A stretch of DNA of 64,000 bases from Episyrphus balteatus (GCF_945859705.1 NC_079136.1:117989028-118053027); one strand, 5' to 3'; positions 1-12,668 are shown, counted from the stretch's first letter. Notes: generated by a model not told the origin, from the sequence alone. Program-made: numbers and translations.

Positions 1-1625
1 TTTTCAAAAATTTCAACTCAAAACTAACGATATCTTGAACCTTTTCTATCTGCCATTATCGTTAAACTTTCACACTTCAAATCTTTGCATATAATCTACC
101 TAATAACTGCCTCAATGACTTTCACCATCTTAACATCTGGCGCACCCGCACAAAATTTAACCCATTTTATACAACAAAACACTCTTTGCCAAAAACTGCA
201 ATCCCCTTAATGAAGCACCCAAAAATCACTTTCGAAAATCCCACATTAAAAGTGATGATCTCACATCGCACAAGAAGCATCAAATAGTTGAAGAGCGGGA
301 GCCCCTGTCCATCTGTTGTTATTCCCATCATCGTCGTTCTTGTGCTGTTAAATTTTCATCCACAAATCATTTATCCTTTCCGAAACCCCTCTCTCTATAA
401 AACCCCATCAGAGAAGCTTTCCAAAATCTACCTATTGCTGCTATTCCAAATGAAATATTTAGGAGAAAACTTGCGCTAATGTTTCAATCACCTTTTATCC
501 CCAATGGAGCTCTTTTGCCATCACGGTTTAGCGTCGGTTGTTTGGACGAACGAATATATAAGCAACAGCAACAGAGAGAACACACAAAATACCTAGAAAC
601 TCCATTCGACCTCAGAACAAAAGGGTGAGTGAGTGTATAGCGAGTGTTGGCTAGGGTTGGGACTTGGGATGAGTTTTTCGGGATGGTTAAAATAAACCGG
701 CGATGTTGGTTAACCACTGAACTTTAATTATGTGCGCATTAGTGGATGGGAAGTTTGACCACGAAATATACTTGAGAGCTTGTGAGTGAAAAAAAACAAC
801 AACAACAACAACAACAACAAAAATACTAAAAGAACTAAGTTACAAAAGCACTTTGTATTCAGAGTGTTTCGTATACATTCATTTATATCTACAACACCAT
901 TGACCACCGCAACTATCACCACTCTTTATCGTATATAAAAGGACTTCGCTCTTTGCCATTCATGCCTCACGCAGCCAGACATTTATATACCTATACAACA
1001 CACGAGTGCGGGTAAAGTGATAGTTTTTGGTTCCAATTTGACCACAATTTGTGGCTTAATGAAGTTGGTAACAGATGCGTTTTCAGTTTAATGTGTGTTT
1101 TTATATGCAAAGCAAAAAAAGTTTCAAGTACCAGGGTGGTTTTGATGTGGGGGTGTAGTTTTTTTTTCGATGGGGGGGTTAAGTACTCGTTTACCTACTT
1201 TTAACAATGCAGCTGCCGGTCGTTTTGTGGTTAAAATGTTGTAAAAGACGTTAATATTAGAATATTAACTTCTTCAATAAAGACCACAAATGGCAGTTTT
1301 ACAAAGCCTTCTATTTAATATCATTTAATTCTATTAAGTTCAGGGTTCTAGTTGGGATGGGGAGGTAGGTAATCAGGTCGGTAAGCTTGAATTAAAATTA
1401 AAGAAAAGAATAGATCTTTTTGATGTCCTTCAAATCATTTTGAGTTGAGTGCTATTCCTCGACAACTTGTTGAATCTTTAGATATTAAAGGGGCTCAAAA
1501 ATTTGAGACTGACAAAAAATGATAGATCAAATTGTTTTACTCTTTTATATCAATGAACTTCTTTGGGATAAAAAGGCTAGAGCAAAGTCTTTGCTCATTG
1601 AAAAAAAGTTTTCGACTCTTTAGCC
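1..1625. other. No gene recognised; AT-rich non-coding DNA
   Basis: Only short open frames that overlap one another and lack any recognisable domain are present. An AAC trinucleotide run lies near 798-822. Poly-A and poly-T runs are common. No repeat shared with the rest of the window was noticed, so this could be an intron or intergenic DNA. Confidence 0.6.
795..832. repeat. (AAC)n microsatellite
   Basis: A run of about eight AAC units follows an A8 run. This is a simple sequence repeat with no sign of function. Confidence 0.85.
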
Positions 1626-3062
1626 AGAACAACATACATACATACATCGAAACACAAAGCGAAAAAAGTTCAAACAAATTCATTAATGTTTTCGATTGGA
1701 CGTCCAGAAGCGTCCGGTAGCATTTGGAAGTCTTCTGAATCCGTTTTTTTTTTTTAAACTGTCAAATTTGTTTTTGATATTTTGTACACCCTTTCACCAA
1801 AATTTTTTTTTATGAAAACTCTTTATTCTTGCTTTCTATCCCAAATTCAACGTTTTCACCAAATTTCATAAGGGTGATCCATCATTTTTGTTTTCACTCA
1901 AAAAAACACCCTGTTAACCATGAAATTTTTATAGACACTTTAGATTCTTGTTTCTTATCTTATCTATTCTTGAATTTCAATAGGATACCACTAGTACTAC
2001 TCTAGTATTGGACACTTTTCCAAATATACCCATATTTTCTCTAAATTTGAAAAAAAAAAAACACCCTTTCACATGAAAACAATTTATAGATTTCTTTTAT
2101 TCGTAATCCCCCTGAGAAAGAAAACATATTTATTGAATTTCGTGGGGTACATTTTATACCATTGATTTTATTGGACTTATCGCGGATTTTCCCTATTTTC
2201 CCAAAGAAACACCCTTTAACCTAAAATATTTTTATAGACTTTTTGGGTTCTTGGTTTCTGTTATAAATGAAAAATTTTTACCAATTTTCATTGGTGTAAC
2301 AATTTTTCCCCAGAATTTCATCATTTCTTGAAAAAAAAAAACACCCTTTCACTCAAGATAATTTTGTACTTTTTTATAGATTCTTAGTTCTTATACCAAC
2401 CAAAACTTTTTCACCAAGTTTTAAAAATTAATAAAATTAAAGTAAGCTGATATGATACCTTTCTCACACACAACTTAACCTTTCAAAAAAAAACACCATT
2501 TCACCAAAAATTATTTTAAGAACTTTATGAATCCTTTGTCCCTGCTTTATCTTAAAACTTCATCCCGAATTTTATCAGTGTAGCATGTTTTTCACATGGG
2601 TTTCGGTTATATTTTACTTGTTGAAGTCCAAAAACAAACACCCTTTGTTTTTAATCGGCAATAACTTTTCTTAGAGCAATCGTATTGACTTTATTTTTAT
2701 GTCATTAGATTCAGCATCAAAAAATACCTTAAAAACATATGTCATATGATGATATTCGACTAAAAATTTTTTTCAGTATATTTTTGACCTTCACCTCCTC
2801 CCTCTTGTCCGCGAAAAATCACCCTTCCACCCAACTTTTTTGTATAGACTTTTTTTGTCCTTGGTTCTTATCCCAAATGCAAACTTTTTTCCAAATTTCA
2901 TGAGTGTAACAATTTTTTTTTTTAAATGCCTACTTTACCTGTACTACAAGTCAATAAAACGGTTTCAGAAGACTTTTAAATGCTTCCGGACGCTTCTGGG
3001 CGTCCAATCGAAAACGACATTAGTTTTAAAATTTTGTTTACTTTTGCGTTTCGATGTTGTTC
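1626..3062. mobile_element. Long-inverted-repeat element with internal degenerate tandem repeats
   Basis: The left arm (about 1626-1746) and right arm (about 2950-3062) are imperfect inverted copies of each other. Both contain a core that reads TTTTCGATTGGACG, then CCAGAAGCGTCCGG, then AAGTCTTCTGAA. Between the arms the phrase ACACCCTTTCACC recurs in degenerate form every 120-160 bp (near 1787, 1905, 2061, 2211, 2341, 2492, 2637), so the centre is an old tandem array. No transposase frame is present and no clear target duplication was found. The structure fits a non-autonomous DNA transposon of the foldback or MITE kind; the family is not assigned. Confidence 0.65.
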
Positions 3063-3975
3063 TAACTTTACATTTACATAGTAAAAATTGAAATTCTGCG
3101 GGGTTTGGGTTTTTCAAAGTTTTTGTTTGATTTGTTCCGTGAAGAACTGTTTTTTTGTCCAACTTAAGTAAAGAGTAACCTCTTTTAAAAGCGATAGAAG
3201 TCTATGCTATTAAATCTATCTCAAAAATATTCCTATGTTTGAAATGCATTAAAATAAATTTTAAATTAGTAAAAAGTACGCATACACCACAGTGAACATT
3301 TAGAATAATGGAGTTTCTATTATATATGTAAGATCAATTCACATATTATTAATTGTTGCTATATACCTACACGTATGTTGTTTATTAGTACATCATATAG
3401 TGCCTTACATTGAATTTGAATATTCCATCGAGATTTTGGAGAAGAGAAAATAACACCTATGTATGTATATAGCGGATCCGCGGATTTTCCATTTTAAAAA
3501 ATTAATGACCCAACCTTTGTTTTCGTTCCTAATGCATGAAGTTGAAAATCTTTTAAGAAGCAATCCAAAACGAAACAGTGTTATTTCCAGTTGTTAGGAG
3601 CACAAAGCTAGAGAAGTCTTTTTTGCTGCCACGTTGTCCCTCTGGGTTAGAAAGCAAGGATTGTTGGGCTGGTGCATCATCTTAGTCGCTGTATTTAAAT
3701 ATTGAAGGCATATACGAACAGCTGTAGAAGGACTTTTGAAAGATAATGCTTCTGGTGTTGGCGTTTGAGTTTTGTATTATTCTTTCATTAATGATGTTAA
3801 TAAAGTAGTATGACAACTCTGACAACTCGCCACCTTGTCTAAAACCTTTTTTTACATGAAAGTATGGTTGAAAACTTTGTTTTTATGTCTCAATTAATAT
3901 TTCCTTTCAAATGGTTTTCGAAATTTTTTATTTTTTTATTATATACCTACCTATTTTAACGATTTTCAAAAAAAA
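3063..3975. other. No gene recognised
   Basis: AT-rich single-copy DNA. The only shared element noticed is the short ACGCATACACCACAGTG motif at 3277-3294, listed separately. Confidence 0.5.
3277..3294 (+). repeat. Poly-A plus TACGTATACGCC motif, copy 1
   Basis: It reads TACGCATACACCACAGTG directly after A5. It is a diverged member of a six-copy short motif found on the plus strand throughout the window. Confidence 0.55.
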
Positions 3976-5793
3976 GAGGTTGTCTGTAAAGCCGGTTTAC
4001 GGACGATGATTTTACGTGACAACGTTGCAAGAAAACAGGTTGTGTGCTTTTGTTTAAAATGAGTCAATTGAAGCGTTTACTTATTTCAAACAATCATAAA
4101 TTACAAGAAAAAGCTAAAAAAAAAATACCTTCTTTATTTTCTCATTATATTAATTTAATTTTATTTTAAAAGCTTACAAAGAAAATTATGCAATTTGAAA
4201 GCCAAGTATTTCTTCTTAAGAATAAAACCATTTTTAAATTTTTATAGTGCGCAAAAAGTATGAAAATAATAAACAATTATTTTTATAAAAAAAAAAGCAA
4301 AGAAAACATGAATTTTTATCTTCTAACGCCTTTATTTCCTTTTTTTTTCAAACAACCTATAAAAAATTGTATACCATCCGAAAGCTTATTGTCTTAGCTC
4401 ATATGTATCGATCAGGTCTATGAGACATCTACAAAAAGAGCTAGAATTTTTTAAACTCGATCAAATTTCATTAAAAAAAGCAAAAATAAACATTTATTTT
4501 TATGTTCTCAGGCTACGGAATCAATTTTTTTGTTTGACAACCTATAAAAAATATATACCATGTGAAAGCTTATTATTTCACTTTTCATATGACGTATCAA
4601 TCTCATTTCAAAGATGCCTACAAGAGAAGTTAGAATTTTTCAAAGTCTACCATGTCGAATTTCCAGACTGAGATTACGGTACTTCCCACACTGGTGGCTG
4701 TTCGGGGGGCAACAGATCTCCACTGGTGTTTTGAGGTTTTTCGCAAGTTTCTTGCTTTAACATTGTGTAGCTCATAGTTAGACTACCGTTTTGTGTGATA
4801 TACCAAATGAAAGGTAATTGTATCAGGATGCTCATAAAAGTTTAATAAAATTTCTATTTGCTCTTGGTCAAAAGTTATAACCTGTTGAATTCTAAAATTT
4901 TATTTTACCGTTATCTCAAAATTGTGTTTACGAAAATGATTGAAACTTTGCACACATATATTCGTAGTCATGGTCTATCATTATTCAATATACTTTATTC
5001 CTGTATCTATTAAAGAAAAAAAGATACAAATAAAAAACGATAAAAACCGGTTATAAACGGTAAAAAAACATGTTTTTTAAAAACTTGTTTCTTCCGTTAT
5101 TCAGTCAAAACTCACTAAACGATTCCAAGTTTTTGCACATGTATGCATTAGGCCAAAACCTACATGTCCTATAAGTTTGAGATTTTTTGAAAGCTCCAAA
5201 AAAAAGCTAAAAATTACCCAAAAAACCCCTAAAAAACAAGATGTTTTTCAAAAATACATATTTCGAAACGCAGAGTGTTGGAAAAAAATCCGTATCAGAC
5301 GCCTAATTTTTTTCCCTCATCTTTTACCTGGCATCTTTAGAATTGTCAAAAAAAAATTTCCTTTACCCAAAATCATCATTTTGTCATATTTCCAACACGT
5401 GTACAACGTTCAAACAAAACGTTATAGCTTAGTTTCAAAATTTTTTAGAATTTTTTCTTAAATGCAGTTATTAATTAATCTCATCTATCTATAGCAAAAA
5501 AAAATCAATTCTCTACGACTTGACGTTTAGATTTTATCCCCAATTTCATCTTTCCGTTTTACCCCTGTTTACCCTATTAAATGACGGAATTTTTAAAAAT
5601 TCCTTCATTTGGATTAAGCTTTAGGTTATTATCTTTCAAATAAGCTATAGAAGATTTTTGTATCTCTAAGTTTATTTTTAATTTTGAATTGAAATTTTTT
5701 GCCGCACTGCGAAAGTTCGAGAGTGGAATGACATGGCGTCACTTTTTTGTGGTGGCTGCCATGGTTCATCGATTTATAAGACGTTATCACGTC
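3976..5793 (-). mobile_element. Helentron-like non-autonomous element, copy A
   Basis: This is the longest copy (about 1.8 kb) of the major repeat family of the window. Read on the minus strand, the 5' end is GACGTGATAACGTC next to a T-run (5780-5793). The 3' part carries a diverged inverted copy of that motif (about 4014-4027), followed by a 9-bp hairpin (3982-3990 with 3996-4004, loop GCCGG) a few bases from the A/T-run flank. Asymmetric inverted repeats, a 3' hairpin, insertion into oligo-A/T and no target duplication are the features of Helentron/Helitron2 derivatives. No Rep/helicase frame is present, so it would depend on a partner. The open frames inside are not conserved between copies and were not called. 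Confidence 0.7.
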
Positions 5794-5989
5794 AAAAAAA
5801 AAAAAAAAATATAAAAATTCTTTGTTATACAAGAAATTGAATGGCATATGTACTTTTTGTACTCAAAACCATCGAAGGAGATGTTTTATAACTTCAACAA
5901 CTATATTATTTTTTTTATTTTTTTATGTCTTTTAAAAAATCCTTAATGAATTTTAAAAAAGCTTATATTTCAAGCAATTTTTTACTCAA

Positions 5990-6030
5990 AGAGCAAGTAC
6001 GGTGCTACCCAGTCGTGTATTTTATTTCGT
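5990..6030 (+). repeat. Dispersed AGCAAGTAC-GGTGC-ACCCAGT repeat fragment
   Basis: The sequence AGAGCAAGTACGGTGCTACC, continuing CAGTCGTGTATTTT, recurs in diverged form at 21106-21145 (opposite strand) and 50112-50142 (same strand). It is probably the tip of an old dispersed element. Confidence 0.5.
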
Positions 6031-6498
6031 CTGTATTTTAAACAGTTTGTAGATAACCTTCTAACAAAATAGAAATTAAAAAGAAAACACAAACAAGAAC
6101 ACATTAATTCTTGATCGCATATAACAGTTAAAACAAATAAAGGAAGTAGTTTTAAATTATCCTGGTAAAATATTCAACGGCACTTCCTTTCTTTACTATC
6201 GTCTAATAAGCAACTGAAGATGATGAAAAAAATAAACATTTTTCTCTTTAGCGCAAATTTTAACTCTAAAAGGAACTCATTTTTATTATTCTTTCTTGCC
6301 CCTGATACTTCTAATCCTCCTCACTACCAATAAAAAAAAAATTCATCTTATTATTAAAAGGATTATAAACTTTTTTAAAGTGGTCGTTTCTTTTTCAATT
6401 CAGCATTACGTGGCCAGATTCCATGAATCTTAAAGTTCTAGCTTGATCAACCGTCTTCTTTTCCCCTACTGTTGTACATGAAAGTTAAAAAAAAAAAA

Positions 6499-6516
6499 CA
6501 CGTATACGCCACAGTG
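6499..6516 (+). repeat. Poly-A plus TACGTATACGCC motif, copy 2
   Basis: It reads CACGTATACGCCACAGTG directly after A12. This is one of six plus-strand copies. Confidence 0.65.
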
Positions 6517-8160
6517 TCTGTGGACAACCTGTATATCAAACCAATTTTCTACATAAGTATAAAATACAATTTAGTTAATTAAAACCGCATGTAATTTACT
6601 AATTGCTCTTTTTCGCTTCACATTGCATTTTCCACTCGGTGGCTTTATCTGAAATAATAGCGATGTGTCGGGTGTTCGTGTATTCTAAATGTTTTGAACT
6701 TACTTCAAATGCAATATAATTTTAAATACACATGTAAACTTACATATCTACATACCAACAGTTTTTGTTGCACATAAAACCTTAACTTTCTGAAATATTA
6801 TACATCCATGTCCTCAAGTATAGTCCTCAAAGTAAAATGTTTGTTTCGTGCAAGAAAAAATAGCAAGAACAAAAACTTCCAACTGTGAAAGACAGTCGAC
6901 ATTGCCTTGCAATATTTATGAATCCGTGCTTAATATTTCACAGTTCATGCCATTTGAAAGTTTTGCCCCTGAATATCCACATCCTGGTTACTATGCTCTA
7001 TATAGCTTTTGACTTAACCTCACTATCATACTGCTGACACTCACATAGAGGTAGAAGGTAATCCAAATATCAGAAACTCGCATAAAACGTAGACAAAAGT
7101 ATACTAGGAGACAGCAGCGATGCCATTGTTACACAAACGGAGTTATGAAGCAACTGATGTAATTTTCCCCTTAAGAAAGCAAAATTCTAGAGGATGCAAC
7201 GGATACGGATATGGATAGGATACACATACACCCGCACAAAAAAAAAAAAAAAAAAAAACAAGAACCCAACTATCTACCTGGCTTACTCTTCCGCGTGCTT
7301 GTCATCTTCATGAATAACTCAAGTGGATTCACTTTGTAACATTGTAAAATCACACGTTACTAAAAAGAAAGAACTATTCCCTTTACTTCTCTGCCGTCGG
7401 TCTGTAAAATAGTTTTGGAGGAAACAACAAGGATCCACAGAGCCATCATCATGAAAGAGCTAGAAGAAAAAAAAAAAAGAAAGATACACCTCTAGACAGG
7501 AACATGCAGATTCAGTGGCTCCTGCGGAATACTATATATACAATCTCACCGAACTGACTTTTACACCATGACAACGTTTATCATCACTAAACTTAACCAT
7601 TGGTGTAGAAGAAGACGAAAGCCATCCGGAGGCAAAAGCAAAGCGAAAGCGTTTCTTTTTTTTTTACCACCAGGAGGATTTTTTTTATTTTGTATTTTCT
7701 TAAAAAAATGATATTCTTTTCATATTTCCAAGACAGTGAGTCTGAGCTAAGTTGTTGTCCTTGTTTGAATGAATATTTTAAAGTTTTTCTATTTTTTTTT
7801 TTTTTGTATTTTGTATGGTGTAATGTAAACGTTTGTTGGGTTTTTTTTTCCGCTCTACGCACGTCCTGAAGGGTTTTGTTTTTTTTGTCTTTAACTTTCG
7901 ACGCAACTACTGAAGCTGAATAGAGTTTTGAAAGAAATAAAAAAGTTCTTTGTTTTGAAATTTTGTTTGGTTTTGTTTTAGTAGAGACATCATTGTAGAT
8001 CATACGTGGTTATTTGACCCTTGGCGTTTTTGAGTTAAATGATTCTTGATGTGGGCTGAAACTAAAGGTATTTGTTTCAAAAACTTCGATATCAAAGACT
8101 CATTCATGTTTTGATTGATCTGATTGTATTGTAATGTTTTATTAAGTAGATAACCCATTT

Positions 8161-8330
8161 TTAACCGACTTCCAAAAATAAGGAGGTAATTCGTCTGCAT
8201 GAAAAAAAACAAAAAATTTATGTTTGTTGCCTCATAACTTTGGACTAAGTGAACCAATTTTGATAGTTCTTTTTGTATTGAAAAGCTCAATTACGTCGAG
8301 TTATTGCTATAGAAACTATGAGAAAAACCA
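8161..8330 (+). repeat. AACCGACTTCC-type dispersed arthropod repeat, copy 1
   Basis: The stretch begins near TAACCGACTTCCAAAAATA and continues with GGAGGTAATTCGTCTG, CCTCATAACTTTGGAC and GTGAACCAATTTTGAT. The same order of phrases occurs at 36690-36870. This word pattern is common in repeats of many insects. The parent element and its ends are not identified here. Confidence 0.6.
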
Positions 8331-8510
8331 CAAAAACCAGTTTTGATCCATGGAAGTTGGCTTTTTTTGTTTTTTAAATAAAAATGATTATCTCATAGTC
8401 AAGTGATTAATCAAAAGAAAGGTCTCTTTAAATTCTATTCATGACTACAAACCAAAAGATTCTTGGAGGCCGGTTTCTGAGATATTTCTAAATCAAAAAG
8501 GTTTTTTTTT

Positions 8511-10050
8511 GACGTGATAATGTCTTATAAATCGATGAACCATGGCAGCCACCACAAAAAAGTGACGCCATTTTCTCCCGTTCCACTCTCGAACTTTCGC
8601 AGTACGGCAAAAATTTCAATTAAAAATTAAAAATAAACTATTAGAGATACAAAAATCTGCTATATCTTATTTAAAAGATAATAACCTTAAGCTTAATCCA
8701 AATGGAGGATTTTTAAAAATTCCGTCATTTAATAGGGTAAACAGGGGAAAAACGGAAAGATGAAATTAAGGCTAAAATTTAAACGCGAAGCTGTAGAAGC
8801 TATAGATAGATGAGAATAATTTAAAAATAACTGCATTTAAGAACAAATTCTAAAAAATTTTGAAACTTAGCTATAACGTTTTTTTTTTTTAACGTTGTAC
8901 ACGTGTTGGGGCTATGACAAAATGATGATTTTGGGTAGGGAAATTTTTTTTTTTGACAATTCTAGAGGTGCCAGGTGAAAGATGAGGGAAACAAAATTAG
9001 TCGTCTAATACGGATTTTTTTCCAACACTCTGCGTTTCGAAATATGAATTTTTGAAAAACACATTGTTTTTTAGGGGTATTTTTGGGTAGTTTTTGATTT
9101 TTAGCTTTTTTTGGAGCGTTCAAAAAATCTCAAACTTATAGGTTTTGGCCTTATGCATACATGTGCAAAAACTTGGAATCTTTTCGTGAGTTTTGACTGA
9201 ATAACGGAAGAAACAAGTTTTTAAAAAACACGTTTTTTGACCGTTTTTAACCGATTTCCATCGTTTTTTATTTTCATCTTTTTTTCTTTAATAGATACAG
9301 GTATAAAGTATATGGAGTAATGATAGACCATGACCACGACTAAAACCTTAAAACACCAGTGAAGATCTGTTGCCCCCCGAACAGCCACCAGTGTGGGAAG
9401 TACAGTAATCTCAGTCTGGAAATTCGACATGGTTCATGGTTGACTTTAAAAAATTCTAACTTTTCTTGTAGGCATCTTTAAAATGAGATTGATACGTCAT
9501 ATGAAAGGTGAAATAATAAGCTTTCACATGGTTTATATTTTTTATAGGTTGTCAAACAAAAAAATTGATTACATAGCCTGAGAACATAAAAATAAATGTT
9601 TATTTTTGCTTTTTTAATGAAATTTGATCGAGTTCAAAATTCTAGCTCTTTTTGTAGATGTCTCATAGACTTGATCAATATACATATTTTGAGCTAAGAC
9701 AATGAGCTTTCAGATGGTATAAAATTTTTTACACGTTGTTAGGGAAAAAATGGAATTATTGACGTGAGAAGATAAAAATTCATGTTTTTTTTTGCTTTTT
9801 TTGATGAAAATGATTGTTTTCAATAAATTATTTTTATACTTTTTGGGCATTATAAAAATTTAAAAATGGTTTTATTCTAAAGAAGAAATACTTGGCTTTT
9901 AAATTGCATAATTTTTTTTGTAAGCTTTAAAAATAAAAAAATTAATATAATGAGAAAATAAAAAAGGTATTTTTTTTTTAGCTTTTTCTTGTAAATTCTT
10001 ACATTATCACGTAAAATCATCGACCGTAAACCAGCTTTACACACAATCTC
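8511..10050 (+). mobile_element. Helentron-like non-autonomous element, copy B
   Basis: The plus-strand 5' end GACGTGATAATGTC follows a T9 run. The 3' end is a decayed hairpin (CGACCGTAAACCAGCTTTAC) followed by ACACAATCTC and a T-run at 10051. It shares CTTATAAATCGATGAACC and CCATGGCAGCCACCAC at its start, and TTGCCCCCCGAACAGCCACC internally, with the other copies. Relative to copy A it has lost an internal block near 9343 and another just before the 3' inverted motif near 9998. It is oriented opposite to copy A, so the 5' ends face each other across 2.7 kb. Confidence 0.7.
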
Positions 10051-10104
10051 TTTTTTCTTCAACATATAAATGAATGATATACTATAGATAGATAATTAGC
10101 AGGA

Positions 10105-10355
10105 CTATATTTGTGCTAAATTTCACTCAATTTTGTATTTACAAAATACGGTAAAATAAAGTTCTATTTTTCAACACGTTCTTTCTATTGATCTAGAGTA
10201 GACAAAAAATCTATTTTACTTTATTGAGCATGCTGACACTATAACCTTTCATTTGGTATATCACACATAAATTAAAAAACTTCAGAAATACCTCAAAACA
10301 ATTGCGGAGATCTCTTGCCCGTGACCAGCCAACAGTGTAGGAAGTACATTAAACA
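10105..10355 (+). mobile_element. Fragment of a diverged eighth Helentron-like copy
   Basis: Fifty bases beyond copy B the sequence again follows the internal part of the family, in the order ACGGTAAAATAAA, CCTTTCATTTGGTATATCACA, CTCAAAACA and a diverged GGAGATCTCTTGCCC, then GTAGGAAGTAC. It is much more diverged than copy B and lacks both ends. It is probably an older insertion into which, or beside which, copy B landed. Confidence 0.6.
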
Positions 10356-11261
10356 TTTGCGCTATTTTGACCAAAACAAGTATTTCCCGACGTTCAATCG
10401 AACTTACCTATTGATTTTTGAGGTCGCTGATGTAGCTAAAGTTGTTGATGTAGTAAGGTCTGAAACAGGTTGATGTAGTTAGCTCTGAACAGGTCCCTTT
10501 TTCATCTGTTTTATTAAAAAAAATCTAAAAATCTTTAAATGTAAACCCTTAAAAATATGTTTAATCCCTATTTGACTATAATCAAAACTAACCGACTTCT
10601 ACATAAACGGTTCTTTATTTGACAAATTTATTTCACTGTCAAATTACCTTGCTGGCACTTTACAGATTATACTTTACACCTTTCTTCACCAATTAAATTA
10701 AGAAGAAATGTCTCTCCTTATGTTTGTATCATTTTTTCCTTCCTTTTTCGTCCTTTATGTACATTATTCTGTTTTTTTTTTTTTCTTTATATTTTCAATT
10801 TCACATTTTCAATTCAATTGTTCAGTCGGGACTTTTTAAAATAAAAAAAAAAAAAAAAAAATGATAATAATAATACCAAACGAACAAAATAAACACTCTG
10901 CCTGACGCTCTTTTCACTTGAAAGTATAATGGGTAGTCATAAATCTCTTTTGTGGCGCAGCTTTCAGTCATAGCACTGTCACACATGCCTCTGCAATTGC
11001 CAATTTAAATTTATTTATAGCCAAATATTATTCATATGCGCCAAGGAGAAGACCAACAACAAAAAAATTGTATGTGTTGTGAAACCAAACAAAGAGTTTT
11101 TCATACAGAAAAATTATTATGACAATCTCATGTGTGATGTGATGGTATTGTTTTTTTTCGTATCACGCCAGAACATATTGAATGAAGATACGTTATATCT
11201 TTAAGTAATGATGGCAGAGTAGCTTGGAACCAGTCTATAGTACGTCTTATATTGACGATAT
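10356..11261. other. No gene recognised
   Basis: It contains a short imperfect GTTGATGTAG direct repeat (about 10420-10495) and a poly-A run followed by ATAATAATAATA (10842-10874). Nothing else could be identified. Confidence 0.5.
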
Positions 11262-12200
11262 TGGACATGTCCCAGGCATGTCTCGGACATGTGCCGAACG
11301 GGAAACCTACGAAGTTACGAATACCAGAGTTACGGGCGACAGAGTTACGAGCGTCAAAGTTACGCGAAACCGAAGTTACGAAAAACTAGAGTTACGAATT
11401 TTAAAGATATGTTAAGCTATGACATGTGATTTTTGGGTTGTCAACAATTGCGAGGAACGATATTGAATTATGGAAATATAAACAAGAGATTAACATTTTT
11501 CTCATTGGGCAGAACTAAATGAGTTAAGCGAAAATGGGTGTTATTTATTCTTGTCAAATTTTAATTGGATAGGTATAGATATACATATATGATTTTGTTT
11601 TTGTGAGAAGATCGCCAAAACGTTGAAATAGAAAAAAAAAACATAAGTATACTTAACTTATGTAAGTTTGGGGGACATAATTGAAATTAACTTCTTATTT
11701 GTCCAACTAAAATCACATGTCATAGCTTAACATAACTTAAGAATTCGTAACTTTAGTTTTTCGTAACTTCGGTTTCGCGTAACTTTTACGGCCGTAACTC
11801 TGTCGCGCGTAACTCTGTTATTCGTAACTCCGTTACCATTTCGTGCCGAACATATACCAGACATGTAACGGAAATGTCCCTGACATGTCTCAAACATGTC
11901 CCGGACATGTCCCGAAAATGTCCCAGACATGTCTAGTACATGTCACGGTGCATGTCCGGGAAATGTCTGGTACATATCAGGGACATGTCTGGTACATGTC
12001 CGGAACATGTCTGGTACATGTCTGGAATATGTCTGGTACATGTCAGGGACATGTCTGGTACATGTCTGGGACATGTCTGGTACATGTTTGGGACATATCT
12101 GGTACATGTCCGGGATATGTCTGGTACATGTCTGGTACATGTCTGGAACATGTCTGGGATATGTCCGGGAAATGTCTGGGGCATGTCCGGGACTAGTCCG
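11262..12200. mobile_element. Foldback-type element with 11-bp repeats outside its inverted arms
   Basis: Left (11262-11434) and right (11709-11855) arms are inverted copies about 150 bp long, built from spaced GTTACG words (for example AACCGAAGTTACGAAAAACT on the left). Outside each arm lie ACATGTC repeats: two or three units on the left, about thirty on the right (11849-12200). The 275-bp centre has no coding sequence. Inverted arms bearing short tandem repeats resemble the layout of Drosophila foldback elements, but the arms are short and the family is not established. The ends and target duplication could not be fixed. Confidence 0.6.
11849..12200 (+). repeat. 11-bp minisatellite, unit ACATGTCYGGK
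   Basis: About 32 head-to-tail units of 11 bp, for example ACATGTCTGGT repeated. Since 11 is not a multiple of three and the unit rarely makes a stop codon, open frames appear in several frames on both strands. These are an artefact. The reverse-complement reading of the unit (CATGTCCCGGA) matches the unit of the array at 23236-23491. Confidence 0.9.
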
Positions 12201-12668
12201 TGACTGTATCATGGATACAGCTGATACAGAAGTGTCTACGCTCCTGATTGGAAACAAGATTTCTTAGTACTCAAGCCTACAAATTTGTTCATAAAATTAT
12301 TGCGACCTAAAGAAATACAGCTTATTGCTTTTCTAATATATTTTCGAAATAAAATCCATTAACTCTCTCGCTCCCCAAAATAATTTTGGCTTCTTCAAAA
12401 TATTCATCATTAGAATCCAGAGGACGAGTAGGAAGAGCAGCAAAGGAGGGAACTTTTTCGTTGCTTTTGTTATTCATATTTCTTGTTGTTGTTTGTCCTC
12501 CCATTCACTTTACTCTTAAGTGGTTGAGGAGGTTTTGTATTGTGTTTGTATATATTCGCATCAAAAGATGCACAAAAGTGGTGTTTATATTACAAGGATA
12601 TCCGATCATCACCAAATGGGACTCACTTCCTTGCTTATAATAATAGATATTTAGATAGCTTTTAATAT

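Larger units (their letters stand above)
5794..8160. other. No gene recognised
   Basis: AT-rich DNA with long A and T runs (for example 7239-7258). It contains one copy of a GTGCGACCCAGT-type dispersed motif near 5995-6030 and the short motif at 6499-6516. A lysine-rich open frame of 136 codons on the minus strand (7593-8003) is made largely of A/T runs and was not accepted as a gene. Confidence 0.5.

Noticed and set aside
6487..6516. Reading the reversed TACGTATACGCCACAGTG motif as a genuine recombination signal (heptamer, 12-nt spacer, T-rich nonamer)
   Set aside because: The heptamer is CACTGTG rather than CACAGTG, the T-run is not a specific nonamer, and flies have no V(D)J system. A transposon end remains possible.
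7593..8003. 136-codon minus-strand frame
   Set aside because: It is lysine-rich translation of A/T runs with no domain, and no splice or promoter context.
11849..12200. Possible CRISPR array
   Set aside because: Units are 11 bp, head to tail and without spacers, in an evidently eukaryotic sequence.
11843..12267. Overlapping open frames of 60-123 codons rich in GTCLVHV or RHVPDM repeats
   Set aside because: They are translations of an 11-bp minisatellite open in several frames on both strands, with no other coding evidence.
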